Source: Enoplolaimus lenunculus (Eukaryota; Nematoda; Enoplea; Enoplida; Thoracostomopsidae). Taken from it: a DNA stretch of 64,000 nt. A model generated the notes under the pieces. The model did not search any database. It saw only the letters and a program-made list of their open reading frames with translations, and was not told where the DNA came from. The position numbers were made by a program, and so were the translations under genes. The stretch is taken from contig JASANG010002774.1 of assembly GCA_030248215.1 (NCBI GenBank), forward strand, positions 1 through 64,000. Direction: 5' to 3'. Shown piece by piece: positions 49,850 through 61,900 of the stretch (position 1 is the stretch's first letter; each line of letters begins with the position of its first letter).

Positions 49850-50012
49850 CTTCCGACGTCTCGTCGACGGACAATATAATCCGAAAGCTCGTCGACTCAA
49901 CAATTTGTCGCCCATCATTATGCTTAGGCTTGGGATGACGCTTAGGATTATGTTTAAGCTTAAGCTTAGGACACTGTCGACCGACAAATCGACGTCGATT
50001 CCTTTTTATAGC
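49850..50012. mobile_element. TTAGGC-type hairpin downstream of ATP23
   Basis: A GACGTCTCGTCGACGGACA left arm and a TGTCGACCGACAAATCGACGTC right arm face each other around a short core with GCTTAGGCTTGGGATGACGC and AAGCTTAAGCTTAGG. The core matches other TTAGGC elements but the arms differ from families A and B, so it is either a third subfamily or a chance nest. Confidence 0.5.
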
Positions 50013-50589
50013 AACTGCGTCAACCAGGATGATACAAAAAATACCGCAGCCGGATAGTTCAGTATCCGTCTCCGGCAGTTGCCGCAGCCATATATTGAAG
50101 TACATATCTCAACAAAAAATCATAACTACTTGCTATATACTATATTATAATTTTGTTTTTATTAGAGTCAGTATTAAGTGTGCTTCTGCGAAATATTGTT
50201 ATTTTGGTCATAATTTTATAACATAGAGTTATCTTATACTTTCAACAACAAACCGGAGCTGGAGATCGAAACATACCTATTATCGTAAAAATCGTTTGTA
50301 AAAGCAATAAACACGCAATTAACTCAGTGTTTTCGAAAATTTACAAATAAATTTAATACCGGAAAATTTCGGGGGAAAATGCTAGATTTAAAATGCTTGT
50401 GAATTCTCATCTCTTAAACATTTAGTTGATTGATTTGAGTTTTACAAATTTGGACAATGAACTAGGCATGCCTGTTATAAGATTCGTAACGTGTCAAACG
50501 TTTTGGTCAAGTTTATGGTTCCTACACCAACTTGGGGAAGCATGTGCGTTTTTACTTTTCACTAATAGTGAACGTTCCCTTGTTAAGAT
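50013..50589. other. No gene recognised
   Basis: AT-rich intergenic sequence after ATP23. A possible AATAAA lies at about 50309, too far from the ATP23 stop to assign with confidence. Confidence 0.4.
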
Positions 50590-50785
50590 CAGCGGCGGAA
50601 CGTTCTTCTGCCGGATTGCAATAGAGTAAGCTTTAAGCTACGACACTGCAATAGAGTAAAGCTTAAGCTTTAGACTAATTTTTTGCTCAGGTTTTAAGAG
50701 TCGGCTTAGGTGTAAGCTCATTCTTATCTTTAGGCTTAGGATTATGTTTATATTGCTGTTACGACTTTGTTCTATACGTTGGCCA
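50590..50785. mobile_element. Family B element with a small internal duplication
   Basis: The B landmarks are present: GCGGAACGTTCTTCTGCCGG, GCAATAGAGTAAGC, GCTTTAGACTAATTTTTTGC, degenerate TTAGGC units, TGCTGTTACGACTTTG and CTATACGTTGGCC. The CTGCAATAGAGTAA(A)GCTT segment is present twice in tandem. The left terminal repeat is unclear. Confidence 0.7.
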
Positions 50786-51790
50786 GTGAGCGTATAGAAT
50801 TTTTCCTTCTGCTTATTGCTGTTCACACTTGCGCGTAGGTGACAACTTGACTAACTGTAATATATACTAGCTGTGCCAATCGCTTCATTGTGTATGCCGG
50901 TGTGAATGCCTGTGATTTGAGTAAAAGCGATGTCTTTGTCATCATTCAAGTTCAGCTCAATGTTATTGTAAAACAACATAGCGCAACAATTGAAAAATAC
51001 CAAAATTTCAAAATACTATGTGATTATAAGCTAGCACATAGCGAATAGTGGAAATCTACTTTGCAATAAATATGAACTTCAACAACCGAATTCTGAACTA
51101 AACGTTGATAGCCGTCCGAGCCATGTATGCCATTGCAAAACACAAGGGTGTAACCGGATATTCGTTTCCGGTAACATCGGTGTCCGTTTCCGTTGCAGAA
51201 ATAACGGAACTTGTGTTATTTTAACGTTCAAAATTAGTTCTAAATCACGTATATATGTGGCAAATTTTCATTACAGATATACTGCAATTGTTCGAAATGA
51301 AATAAAAATTACGAAATTTCCCAAAATCTAAAAAATTTTGGCCAATGTATAGCACAGGGGCTTCCCATTTTCCTAGGTGGAAAACTTATGACCCAGGAAT
51401 GTAGCACAACAGCTCCTGTATGATGGTTAGGAAATCCGCTAGTTTGGTAGGTCGGGTCGGAAAACGAGAAAGGTGGAAAATTTAAGCCTAAAAGTATATG
51501 ATTCGTTTTTGTTGGTTGTTGTAAGTAAACGAGTTTTGGAAAACGGGAAAAGTGGTAAATTTGAACGCCTGTTTTTACGTGGTTTGCTGGGGAAAATCTG
51601 AAGTATAGGTTTTGTTCGGAAAATGGTAAAAATGGAGGAAATTCAAAACGCTCCTTCTTTGGTTAAGTTGAAAAATTCTGAGGCGTAGGTTCTTTTAAGA
51701 CGGAAAAAGTAAAAAATTTAAACGCCTAAGTTTTCCGAGCTAAAATTTATGCGTCTGATTGCTCCTACTTACCATAAACAGCGGAATTCC

Positions 51791-51991
51791 TACACTGCAA
51801 AAAAAGGTGAGTCAAATTAACTCTCCGAAATAAAGCTCTAAAGGGATACACAAACTGAGTCGAATTAGACTCTGCCAGAGGCAAACGTGCGACCCTAAGT
51901 TGAATTTGACTCAGATTGTGTAAGTAGTTCGTAGAGCCTAATTCGGAGAGAGTCAATTTGAATCACCACACCATATTTTGCGGCGTGGATA
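51791..51991. mobile_element. Family D MITE inside element F
   Basis: It starts TACACTGCAAAAAAAGGTGAG and ends CCATATTTTGCGGCGTGGATA, a mutated inverted end. The interior ACACAAACTGAGTCGAATTAG and CGGAGAGAGTCAATTTGA match the copies at 26.3 and 58.7 kb. It is more decayed than those two. Confidence 0.82.
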
Positions 51992-52289
51992 CGCTTCAGA
52001 TTTTCTCAGCGAAACCTGAAAATATCTATAGGCGTTTGAATTCCGGCAATTTTGTACCCTTCCGTTGGCACTACGCAAATGTGGGAGGGTAAATAACATA
52101 AAATGTTTTGTTTTCGTCAATTTTGCGTTGTATTCCTTTGCAAGGCTGCCACCCCCATCAACCCCCTGCGATTTAAAGGGATACTAAGCTGGATGGGAGG
52201 CTGCCAACCCCCAAGCCCCCGAAGTACAGTAATCATTTTATTATTGAAACCGCTAAAATTACCGAAAAAGAATTAAACAGTTTGGTGCT

Positions 52290-52660
52290 TCAGTATGAGA
52301 ACCGCTTTAGTGTGGGGGTTTCAGGGGCGGCAAACCTCCCCTCATTTTGTTTAGCATCCCTTCGAATCGTCGGAGGTTCCACAAATTATTTTAATAAACG
52401 TGAAAGATTGTGGCGAAGAAACTTTTTCATTGTGAGGAAGGGAGGGGCGGCAGCCCCTTACCCTGCTTAGTGTCCCTTAAAATCGCGGGGGGTTCCACAA
52501 TTTGTCTCAATAAACGTGAAAGATTGTAGCGGGGGAAGGTTTTCATTGTGGGTGAAGGGAGAGGCGGCTGTCAACCATCCTGCTTCCTGCTTTGTTCCCC
52601 TTCAAATCGCAAGGGTGTCCCACAAATGGTCTTACTATACGTGAAAGATTCTTGGGGTCT
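52290..52660 (+). repeat. About three tandem units of 116-125 bp
   Basis: Each unit contains a G-rich part (GGGAGGGGCGGCAGCCCC), CCCTT.(A/G)AATCG, a TTCCACAA..T start, and AATAAACGTGAAAGATTG. The last landmark recurs at 52395, 52511 and 52636. Units differ by about 20 percent. Frames crossing it are by-products of the array. Confidence 0.8.
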
Positions 52661-53177
52661 CCATTGTGGTGCAAAACTACAACAGTGCCCGAATTCAGTA
52701 CGTTTTAAATTTTCTTTATTCTGTTTTCCAAACAAATCCTATGCTTCCGATTTTCCCTACTAACCCAGGGATAATCTAAGCGTTTAAATTTTCAACTTTT
52801 CCCGTTTTCCAAACAAAATCTTCCGCTTTTCCAGTTTTTCCAGCCAAACTTATGCTTGTGATTTTTCCTACCAAACCAGCGAAGTTTCTAGCTGTCATAC
52901 AGGAGTGGCTGCGCTGCACTCCTGGTCATAATTCTTCATCTTGGAAGAAGGGAATCATCTGAGCTATACATGGGCCAAAATTTTGATGCATCTGCGACTT
53001 TTTCTTTAAAATTTTAGAAAGCTCGGTGAATATTTGCACGCCTCTATTGTATTGGCAGAAAAATAAAGCATCTTTGAAACTTTTATACATCAATATCCAT
53101 TTTCCGTTTTCGTTATTTTGATTAGTATTCATTTGCGTTTCCCTTATTTTTTGTCTTTACTTCTTACTGCCTTTCTC

Positions 53178-53668
53178 GGGTCATCCACGTTATACTGTCT
53201 ACGCTACTGTAAAAAATTGTCCCCACGTACGAGCCCCTAAGTCTGTAGTTTTGTTTCCAAATTACATGTCCAAATGTCACTCATATCTTCGGTAGACCCT
53301 GCTGACAACTCGCACTCTCTCTAAACGACCTATGCTTGGTCACGTTGCCGTCCATACCCATGCTAAATTGTCAATACGTTATTTAAAGGACAACTGTTTT
53401 GTCCTGAGTTTGTCGGAAGGGACTCCGCTTATTTCATAACACAAAATTTGTTCGAAGGAACTTTGTTTAGCGATTATATAGGGTCTGTTCGAAGGAGCTC
53501 GTATTGTCAGACACTGTGTCCAGACAGTGCCTTGCCAAACCCCAATAGCTAATTACATCTTCTGTTAAGTCTTTATAGCTCAAGAACATCGTCGTTTTGT
53601 CCCGCCCTTAAAACCAGGTGTGTGGACAATTTTTTACAGTAGCGTAGACAGTATTACGTGGATGACCC
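53178..53668. mobile_element. 491-bp foldback element G
   Basis: The ends GGGTCATCCACGTTATACTG and CAGTATTACGTGGATGACCC begin inverted repeats of about 48 bp that continue through TCTACGCTACTGTAAAAAATTG with only a few mismatches. The interior has no long ORF. Target duplication is unclear (possibly CTC). It starts right where the decayed family E copy ends. Confidence 0.87.
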
Positions 53669-54059
53669 ACTCTAAAAAATGATAATTGTGTTCCGTACCT
53701 ATTTTTGTTGCCATATCAGATCTCGACTTCTTTAATAAAGTGATGGCTGGCTTTTAAACAAGCATTGCATAAAAATGTTGTGAATGTGATTGTGTATTTC
53801 TGTTGTTTCCTTGCTAATTATACATATTAAAAATGAGCATGAGTCATAGGGATTAGGTATTTTAGCTATTATACTTCCGGTGTTTTGCTGACGGAATTTG
53901 GGCTTTAGCATATTAGGTTGAAAACTTACCTCGCATATAGGCCTAAACGAGCCTGTATACAATTAGGTACGAACACTTTTTAACAGCTACGATAACATTT
54001 CTGTGAGATTCAGGTCATCTTTTTAGTGTTTTGCTTTTGCTGCAATGCAAATATATATG

Positions 54060-54140
54060 TGAGCTCGAATGTCAAGCTCCTTTAGCTGAGCGGTGATGCT
54101 GAGCAATTTCCAACTGTGAATCGATGGTTTGATTAATTTG
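54060..54140 (+). mobile_element. Relic of SINE-2
   Basis: GAGCTCGAATGTCAAGCTCCTTTAGCTGAGCGGTG matches the head of the element at 20962. The B box is replaced by the diverged AATCGATGGTTTGATT. Only the tRNA-derived part is recognisable. Confidence 0.55.
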
Positions 54141-54779
54141 GTTGGGCATATGACGCCGATGAAATGCAAAATATATATTCGTTTGACAAAGGGTTTTAAG
54201 TTAAAGATGGCATTTTTGAAGAATTAACTAGATGTTTTTGGTCCTTGCACTTCAATTAGACTATTAAGTTGTTTGCATTAATGCACTGGAAAGGATTAAA
54301 AACTATGCATTCTCTACAAGTTAAGCCTATTACATATTTCAGACGGTAGCTTCAGAATTGATGTTTACATTTTTACCTTATTTTACTTACCCGCTGTTTT
54401 AAAATCCGTGCCTATTTTAAATATGTTGTCCATGGTGGTATCATAAATACAATTAGTCCTTTAGCTAAGACTAAATAGTCAGCCACGCATCTGCTCGTAT
54501 CGTGTCCGAAACACAACGGCGGGGTCAATCCTAGAATTTAAATTATCCTGCAGGGTGTTTCAGTTTGACCAATAGCCATCTGTCTATTATATATAGAGAG
54601 ATGTCTGAATCATTGACTATGACAATAACAGCCAATTAACATTTCCTTATACGCGATTTTAAATTTAAATTTTAAATGCAGACATGGAATTTTAAATAAC
54701 CCTGGTATGAGTCAGCTCACACATTTGCATTTAGCGGTCACAATTCTGTTGTTTTTGTTTTAATGGATTAACTGCTTGG

Positions 54780-54946
54780 CAGGGCCGAAGCAGCCACCAC
54801 CCATACCCCAATTTTGGAGCCCCCACCCCTAAAGGGACCCCACCCTAACCGGTTGAAACAAAAACCGCCGAAGTTTTAATATGCGTCTGGCTTTTCATTC
54901 GCGAGTTTAGGGGGAGCCTCCACCCCTGTCTGCTTCGGCACCGCTG
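54780..54946. mobile_element. Possible short MITE with GCCGAAGCAG ends
   Basis: CAGGGCCGAAGCAGCCACC at the left and CTGCTTCGGCACCGCTG at the right are imperfect inverted repeats around a C-rich interior (CCCACCCCTAAAGG, CCTCCACCCC). No convincing target duplication was found. Confidence 0.45.
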
Positions 54947-56514
54947 TTTGGTCAGAATACATTGGAGTAGGCCATGAAATTTATATCACAAGCGTTTAGA
55001 TTTCACTTTAAGCATAACTAGCTGCAGATTTTACTTGAGTTAGGACCTTAGACGGGCCCGTGGGCCGATGGGGCCAAGGGCCATTCAGTCACCAGTGGAA
55101 AAATTTTGGCCCCCTAGAAAATTTTCATTGTTGCTTGTATGTCATGGAAAACTTTTGTAGGCCTCTCTAGTGAAATTTTTAGCCCCCCCTAGCAAGCCAC
55201 GCTGACTACGGACCTGAACTTAGGACATCGAACCTGGGCCTAGATTTTCTTGCAAAATGTCAACGAAAATTCAATCGCCCAGAAGCTGGTATAGAACATA
55301 AATTCCATATTTTACTCTTGTTGCATATATACGTGCAACGCAAATTAAAAATTTTCGCAAATATTTAACAGGAAATTGCATTTCCGGATGTTAAAATTTA
55401 ATGAAATATTTTAAAATTTTAATCGTCGTCTGCCCCAGGTCGCGTATTTTACGTTTTGATCTCGTCATCAGAGGACATATAACAGTTTTCGGTTTTAGTT
55501 CACATTGCGCTCTGTTATCGGATGAGGAATGCAACCGGAAATAACAAAATATTATGTATTTAATGTCTCACAGATTGTGTAAATAATACGGTAGACATAC
55601 ATTGATAGATGAAACGGAAGTGCCCCGAAAGGGTCGTTATACAATAACAAGGAGGCGAAAATTTATCCAGATTTAATTTTCAAATTTTAGGTTTTTTAAG
55701 AACTCATCGCTTTCAATTAATATTTTCTTTGACAAATTGTTAAATGGTCTTTGAAAAATATATAAATATACATTATACAGTAGAACCGGGCGCATTATTT
55801 ACCTCTCCCGTAGAATGAAAAATGGTTTGTAAAAAGAATTCTTTAGCTTTACTCTATCTTTTGAATAGCATTCCATTTGTGTTAAGACTAGTGATCCCTA
55901 CGCCAGAGTTTCACTACCGTCAAACAGAATTGATAATCTAGAATTCTTTTCTACTTCAAACCTGACTGTAAACCAAGGTATCGTTATCATAAATCAATTG
56001 AAATGCCCTCTAAAGATATTATTTAAAGTCCCAATCATGGGTCGAGTGTCAGTTAAAGTCCGCTTTAGTTATAAGGAGGACATTACAGTTGATTTTGATT
56101 TCTCTCCCATCGGAATTGTTTTGATCATTTTTTGCCCGAGTAGACACAACTATTTTTCGAAACGACAAAAATATGCGTACAGATTTTAGTTTTAGCTTAA
56201 TACGTGCTAATTAGTTTTTGCGTTTAGACTTGCAAAATGTTACCGAAACATTTGCATTCAACCTATTAATGCTCCTGATTATGTTTTGTTTTACGTCGAT
56301 ATCTTACTATATTAATAGACAACATTATATATAACATATAGAGTTCAAGCTCCGTCGTTGTCAGTTTACCATGCGAGGTGGCCGAAAAATTTTTGGCGCA
56401 CACGCTTGGATTTCAACTACTTAACACGGCGCGGGATTCTAAATTTGTGGGGGCCAAATTTTTTCTTGAGTGAGTGTATATAAACGTTTTTTGGATGTTG
56501 CTGACTCGTTAAAG

Positions 56515-56815
56515 GTAAGTTGCATATATAATGTTCGGCAGAGCGACGTGAGGGTAAGGATATTTTACCCGACAACGCTTTACCCACGCAAGAAAATTTT
56601 TTTACCCGCGGGCATACCCGCGGAAAAAACATCTATCCGCGACCCATCTTTAACCCGTGCCAGAAGCTAAACCAGTAGTTTAATGATCGCTTTGGGGCGG
56701 GTAAAACTGTCGTTTTTTCACCCGCGTGGTACAAATCTGTAACCCGCAGGTATACCCGCGACGGAAATCCGTCACCCGACCCGCGTTTACCTGCGGGTAA
56801 AGTTCTACTCTAACG
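56515..56815. repeat. CG-rich ACCCGCGG repeat element
   Basis: ACCCGCGGGCATACCCGCGG near 56606 and ACCCGCAGGTATACCCGCG near 56743, together with TTTACCC/GGGTAAA words at both edges (56550 and 56790), mark a CG-rich unit in AT-rich surroundings. It is likely an old inverted-repeat transposon. The ends are not resolved. Confidence 0.5.
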
Positions 56816-57816
56816 TTTGGGGATAACCGAAGACCCTTAATTGTTTAACCTTGTGAAAACTGCACACTTAGCATTTAAATCAAAAATTCCAAGTTCAGAT
56901 TGTTAGCTGTTTTAAATCGCATCTGGTTTCTTGAGTACATTTATCGAATAAAATTAATACCACAGACAATAAAAATAAACTATGAATGTGTGTCACAACA
57001 CCTACACAAATTTGATTGGAATTTTGTTGTTTTCATAGCATTTTTTGCTGACGGAATGTTAGAATTTAGATTTATATATCGGGATAACATAAAGATGAAA
57101 TATTTTGACAGCATTATACCCAAAAAATACGAATATTTTTAATATACCTCGTTTGCTACGCTAGTTTTCGACGGTGCAGTAAAGATGGGGGCCGCTGCAA
57201 ATTCAAAACCAAACTTTTGCAATAAGATACAATCACCCATTGTTTAGTTGCGTTGGCTGTGCCTCAACTAATTTCTGCTCTCTTTGAATGATGTAAGTTT
57301 TACAAAGCAGTATCCTAAGGCTGTAGAGATTTGAATGTTTCTGAGTAGCAGGATTCCAACGAAACTCCGATTCCGGTTAAAATTGCAGTAAAATTTATTT
57401 GGGTTCCGATTCTGGCTGGCTGCGATTCCGATGTCGCATTTCCTAATTTTTCGGTTATGAAGTTTCAAAGTTATTGAATTTTAAATTGTGCCTGTTGTTT
57501 TGGTTGTTTGGACTTGAGTTGTTTGTTTATGTTAGTAACTGTTATCGCGTGTTGAACAACATCTAGCAGAGCAAATTCTTCAACGGATTACCAAAATACG
57601 ACCGCAATTGAAAAGTTTAAGTTTTACCTTTAAACGAAACTTGAAATTCTATTTCACAGCAGCATGCAGTGATGTTAACACCACAAATTTTCAAATATAG
57701 CTCGATATTTGGTTCAACAGTACCGTTACTGCATTTTCAAATGTTCATTTTAGGTGTTCTGTACTGAATTGTAAGCACTTCGTATTTAAAGTTTTGAAAT
57801 GCTAAACTTGCTCAAC

Positions 57817-58192
57817 CAGTGGCGGATCCAGGATCTCAAAATGGGGGGCCAAAATTTCAGAGGTAATAAACTTATTTTTGACCCATACTGTAGTGACCCA
57901 AATAAGAGGGGGTCCCCATTTTGAGTCCCAATTAATAGGACTCCGTATCCCTAATAAGAATACGTGAGCGGGCAGAGAGCCCTTAAACCCTTGTGTAGAC
58001 TCCATAAATGTCTATTATCCCTAATTGTAGCGCATAAATGACTCCAGGGCCAAGAAACTAAAGCGTGCTTATACTATTGTGTATAAAACAGAGAAATAAA
58101 CAGCGTAGAACAGCAATAGACACTATATAATTTTTGTCAAGATGCTGTTGGGGGGGCCACGGCCGGGGTGGCCCCCCGTGGATCCGCCATTG
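57817..58192. mobile_element. hAT-like MITE invaded by a family C element
   Basis: Ends CAGTGGCGGATCC and GGATCCGCCATTG, with subterminal GGGGGGCC/GGCCCCCC, are flanked by TGCTCAAC (57809-57816) and TGCTCGAC (58193-58200), an 8-bp target duplication with one mismatch. CAGTGGCGGATC-type ends are, from general knowledge, typical of hAT MITEs. A family C piece starts at 57898. Confidence 0.88.
57898..58095 (+). mobile_element. Truncated family C MITE nested in a hAT-like MITE
   Basis: It starts after TA with CTGTAGTGACCCAAATAAG and keeps the GGGGGTCCCCATTTTGAGTC and GGACTCCGTATCCCTAATAAG blocks. Similarity fades near 58095, so the right end is missing. Confidence 0.8.
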
Positions 58193-58693
58193 TGCTCGAC
58201 TGCATTTTAAACTAAGGCCAAGTTGATCCAGTGAAATGAAGATTGACAGACCTTCATTATAATATCAAAAGTTTTACAGCGCTAGCTGAACATCTGTAAA
58301 CACAGTTAACTATACAAGCAATTTTTACTCAAACTCTGCAGAATATAGACGACAGGCAACTGCAACAAAAGTCAAAAGTCGTACACTTTACTTTCCAACA
58401 GAATTTCTGAAACTTAAATTCCGATTCCGATTCATGTTCCGTCCGACAAAAGACTTGTACTTCCGATTTTAACCCTAAATAGCAGTACACAGCTTACAAC
58501 TGTGTTCTAAAGTTAAAAGCTGATTATACGTATTAATAACTGAGTCCCACGATAATTAAATTTAGTTAATTAACACGTGTTTACCCATTGTTAGCTGGCA
58601 AAAAATGGTGAAAAACGAGGAACATGTATACGGAAAACGTTAACCGATACCATGCGAAAGAAGTTCAAGGTAAAAAATTTGATGCCAAGATGA

Positions 58694-58908
58694 TGCACTG
58701 TCAAAAAATGGAGAGTCAAATTGACTCTCTCGGAAATAGGCGACACAAACTGAGTCAAAATTCGTCTCCGCCAGAGTCAAATTCGAATTTATTGAATCGC
58801 TCAGTGAGTCGAATTTGACTCTGGCGGAGTCAAATTGAACTCAGTTTGTGTAGTCAGGAAAAGCCTATTTCCGAGACAGTCAATTTGACTCCCCACTTTT
58901 TACAGTGT
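58694..58908. mobile_element. Family D palindromic MITE
   Basis: TGCACTGTCAAAAAATGGAG at the left and CCCCACTTTTTACAGTGTC at the right are inverted. The body mirrors itself through ACACAAACTGAGTCAAA and TTGAACTCAGTTTGTGT, with GACTC(T/C)GGCGGAGTC in the middle. It is the third copy in the window. Confidence 0.88.
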
Positions 58909-61900
58909 CGCAAACTTTAATTGATACTGCCCGAGTGAATTTTAGGCATTTCCAAAACTCGTCTGTTTGCTGACCGTCATCATCCTAATTCACCAAAAAT
59001 GATAAATGCCTCAGTATAATCAATCAATGAGTCAATGATGACAATATCAAACAAATATCATTCTGTATACTTTCATTAACGAGATTGAGTCATGCGGTTA
59101 AGAGCATGTGGGAGACTCAAAACGCGCTCATTGTGTTTTATGTTTGCTTTGTGTGTTCATGTTGTTTATAAGTTGAATAATACTGACTCGGTATTGCTGG
59201 TTATATCATCGTCACTTGATTTTAGCAACCGCTCGTTTAGTTTACTAGTGCAAATGTGTCTGTGGTTAGGATGCCACAGGGGTGTAACAAATTACCGGAC
59301 ACAGTGGTTGATTTTCCTAATATTATAGCAGTGGTGGTATCTGCTTAGTGTGCCGTGGACAGGGTAGCCGAATCGACTCCAACCCGCAAGATAAGACCTC
59401 CTGAATTCCAAACAAAAGACCACGGTCATTGGGAGGGTGATGTCCGTGGCATTTAGTTCTCGTTTTGTTGATATTAAGCTATTTTGTGCGTGGACCTGAA
59501 ATGTTGGCTTTTATAGAGTGAATATTTTGGCTTGTGTACACTTTCCTAAGATTGAAAGGTAAAGCATAGGTTTAGGCAAATGTTAAAGCTTATGTAAGCC
59601 GTTTAGTAAACCTAAGGCAAATGGTATGGGTGAAATTTACATACGAGCGTAGATTTTAAAAGTCATTCACACTCAACAAAATTAATACGGGAATGTCGCA
59701 TGTAATTATATTAATTAACTTGATTCGTTTTGCTTACCGTTTTAGTATTTTAGTTTTATAAAGTTGCAAATGTTTTTACGTCAACACATTCGGGTGATAG
59801 AGTTAAGTTTGAGTTTGAGAAATTTGGTCTGCGGCATAAAGTTGTGCATTCCTGTTGAGCAAATATATCCAAAATTAATATTGGAAACAGGATGGCCCCT
59901 CCCAAAGTTCTAGAATGCGGGCACCTTGCGATAATCTAATTGCTTTTCAAATTGTGATCAATATAAACGGCTATTTTTTTCTTTAAAATCTTGTTTGGGT
60001 GGGGTCCTTCAAATGGTCGTATGGGAGTGATTCCTCCAACCCTGATTGGAACAACTAATTCCCTGCAAATCCTCTTGAGAGTTCCAACCACATGATGACT
60101 CATATTGAGAACACAGTGGCTGGCAGTACAAATCAATTCAACGGATGACGGTAGAACAACTCCAACGTGATTAATACATATTTTGCTGGATCACACTGCG
60201 AGGTTGACATCATTATAGGCTTCTATTCGCCCTCGAATGCTTTTATCGTCGGATCTCAGATTTTTGTTCGGAAAATATTGTCTTTAGATTTTTAAGACCG
60301 TTATCTTGTGTCAGGGTTTAACAAGATTTATATGCAATGCCACAAAATAAAAGACAAGTGGTTTTCGACGTTATACATCATATTTAAGCAAAAAGTTGAC
60401 TTTTATTCTTCTGGGTACTCAGCTTAGTCGCACTCTCCATTGTTCACTCCTTAACAATTGAACGAGGCACATGCCAACTGGGACATTGGGTGGCGCGGAC
60501 TCTGAAAACTTAGGTTATAGATTTTTAGATATAGGCTAAAGCTTTTAGTGGGCATTGTTTTATAGTTAACATTGTACAATAAGCATTGTTGTTTAACATA
60601 ACAAATCTCATAAAAACACTTTAACAGCTAAAACTTTAATAAAAGCTAAAATCCAGTTGTTGCCTACATATGACACACTTTGTACTGTGGCATTTTTTAC
60701 TTAGTTATTATATGGGCTCCGAATCTAAAAGAACCTAAAGCAGTTGCAGGTAACCATTATCTTGTAATTTAAAGTTATATTTTTAGTTAGATATATATAC
60801 TAGTGCTATTTTAATAGCAAATTCAACGAACTAAATCAAGACAGATAAATTTTTTGGTTGATAAAACGTTATATGTCATAGCTATTAATAGCTGAGCTAT
60901 ATTACCAAGTTTTACCTTGATGAATAGTAGTTGTATTGTGAATAAATTAGCAAATGGAACACAAATTACTAAACTTTCAATGTTTCCAAATAGATACTAT
61001 TAGCTTGGTTGCACGAGTGGGCTGGTCAAAACTTCTGATTTTTACCTCGTTTTTTATGTTTTAATTAATAAGCACCAATAGACATAGGTGCAACGAAGAA
61101 TTGTCAGTACTACAGTAGAGGATTTGCTTGCAAATTTATAGGGGTGATAACATACATTTTCCTTGTGTGGAATATATATGTTAATGCTATTGCCAAGTTT
61201 ATCTGAACGCAGCTGTGCAGGTGACGGTTCTTGTGAATTTCCCTTTCTTCCAGCTATAGGTGCCATGAAAACGCTTGTATGCCTAAGACCTAAGCCTACG
61301 CATTTGTTTAAGCCTTTTCAAAAGCCCAAACCTCTATTGCCTAAACCTTTTCCAAAGCCTTAAATATGAAAAAAGGGTACACCAGATGTTAACAGAATAG
61401 CGCCCGCTTCCCTGTATTTGTGACGCTTTCAGATGACAGTATTCTATGCGTTGCATATAAATTATGCTAATCGTAATTACACGCCACGATATGATGGATA
61501 CAAAAATTATGTGTGCCTATTCATGAATGATAAATCGTGCTGCAAGCTCATATTTGATGTTACCTTTTAGATTCTGGTTGTTTATGTCACTTGGTTCAGC
61601 GACTTAAATGTTATATTGTATATGCGTGACGAGTTGAATGGAAGTGCACACACTGGACTGGGTTATTGGAGAGAACACAGGTTTACATACATTGGCCCGC
61701 GATTTGTGGCAATGCTTAACAATAAAAAAGCACGTGAAATAGGTTTTGTAATAATGTTGTGAAGCGATTTATCAGTATCGGTAAAAATTTGGATATCATT
61801 ATCAATATCGCTACGGTATGGAAATATCCATATATCGGTATTTTACAGTATTGGCTCAACACTACTTTTTGTATTAACCTTTTCTGAGTCCTAGAATGGG

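Larger units (their letters stand above)
51333..52985. mobile_element. 1.65-kb foldback element F with long inverted ends
   Basis: Inverted ends extend about 120 bp with mismatches: the outer part has TTTTGGCC(A/C)ATGTATAGC and the inner part has TTATGACC, the CTGTATGA word and GCTAGTTTGGTAGG/CCTACCAAACCAGC. Subterminal copies of GGAAAA..GGTGGAAAATTTAA also face each other. The outermost 20 bp resemble family B termini. The interior contains a family D MITE (51791-51991) and a G/C-rich tandem array (52290-52660). No transposase-like frame. Confidence 0.75.
51142..53160. mobile_element. Family E element split by a foldback element
   Basis: The left half (51142-51332) starts AAGGGTGTAACCGGATATTCG and contains GTGTCCGTTTCCGTTGCAG. 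The right half (52986-53160) starts GATGCATCTGCGAC and contains ATTTTAGAAAGCTCGG and TATTGGCAGAAAAATA. Joined in order they follow the layout of the continuous copy at 61964-62378. The 1.65-kb insert between them is element F. Confidence 0.7.
53669..57816. other. 4-kb stretch without a recognised gene
   Basis: AT-rich sequence containing a SINE-2 relic (54060), a possible MITE (54780-54946), a G/C-rich patch near 55.05-55.2 kb (GGGCCCGTGGGCCG, CCCCCCTAGC) and the ACCCGCGG-rich repeat at 56.5-56.8 kb. The open frame 55998-56189 has no recognisable motif. Confidence 0.45.

Noticed and set aside
52282-52763. Two 60-70-codon frames in the G-rich region
   Set aside because: They cross the 116-125-bp tandem units inside foldback element F and have no recognisable content.
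61163-61363. Proline/lysine-rich frame ending KPFPKP
   Set aside because: The KP-rich tail is a translated decayed CCTAAGCC (TTAGGC) tract. No gene support.
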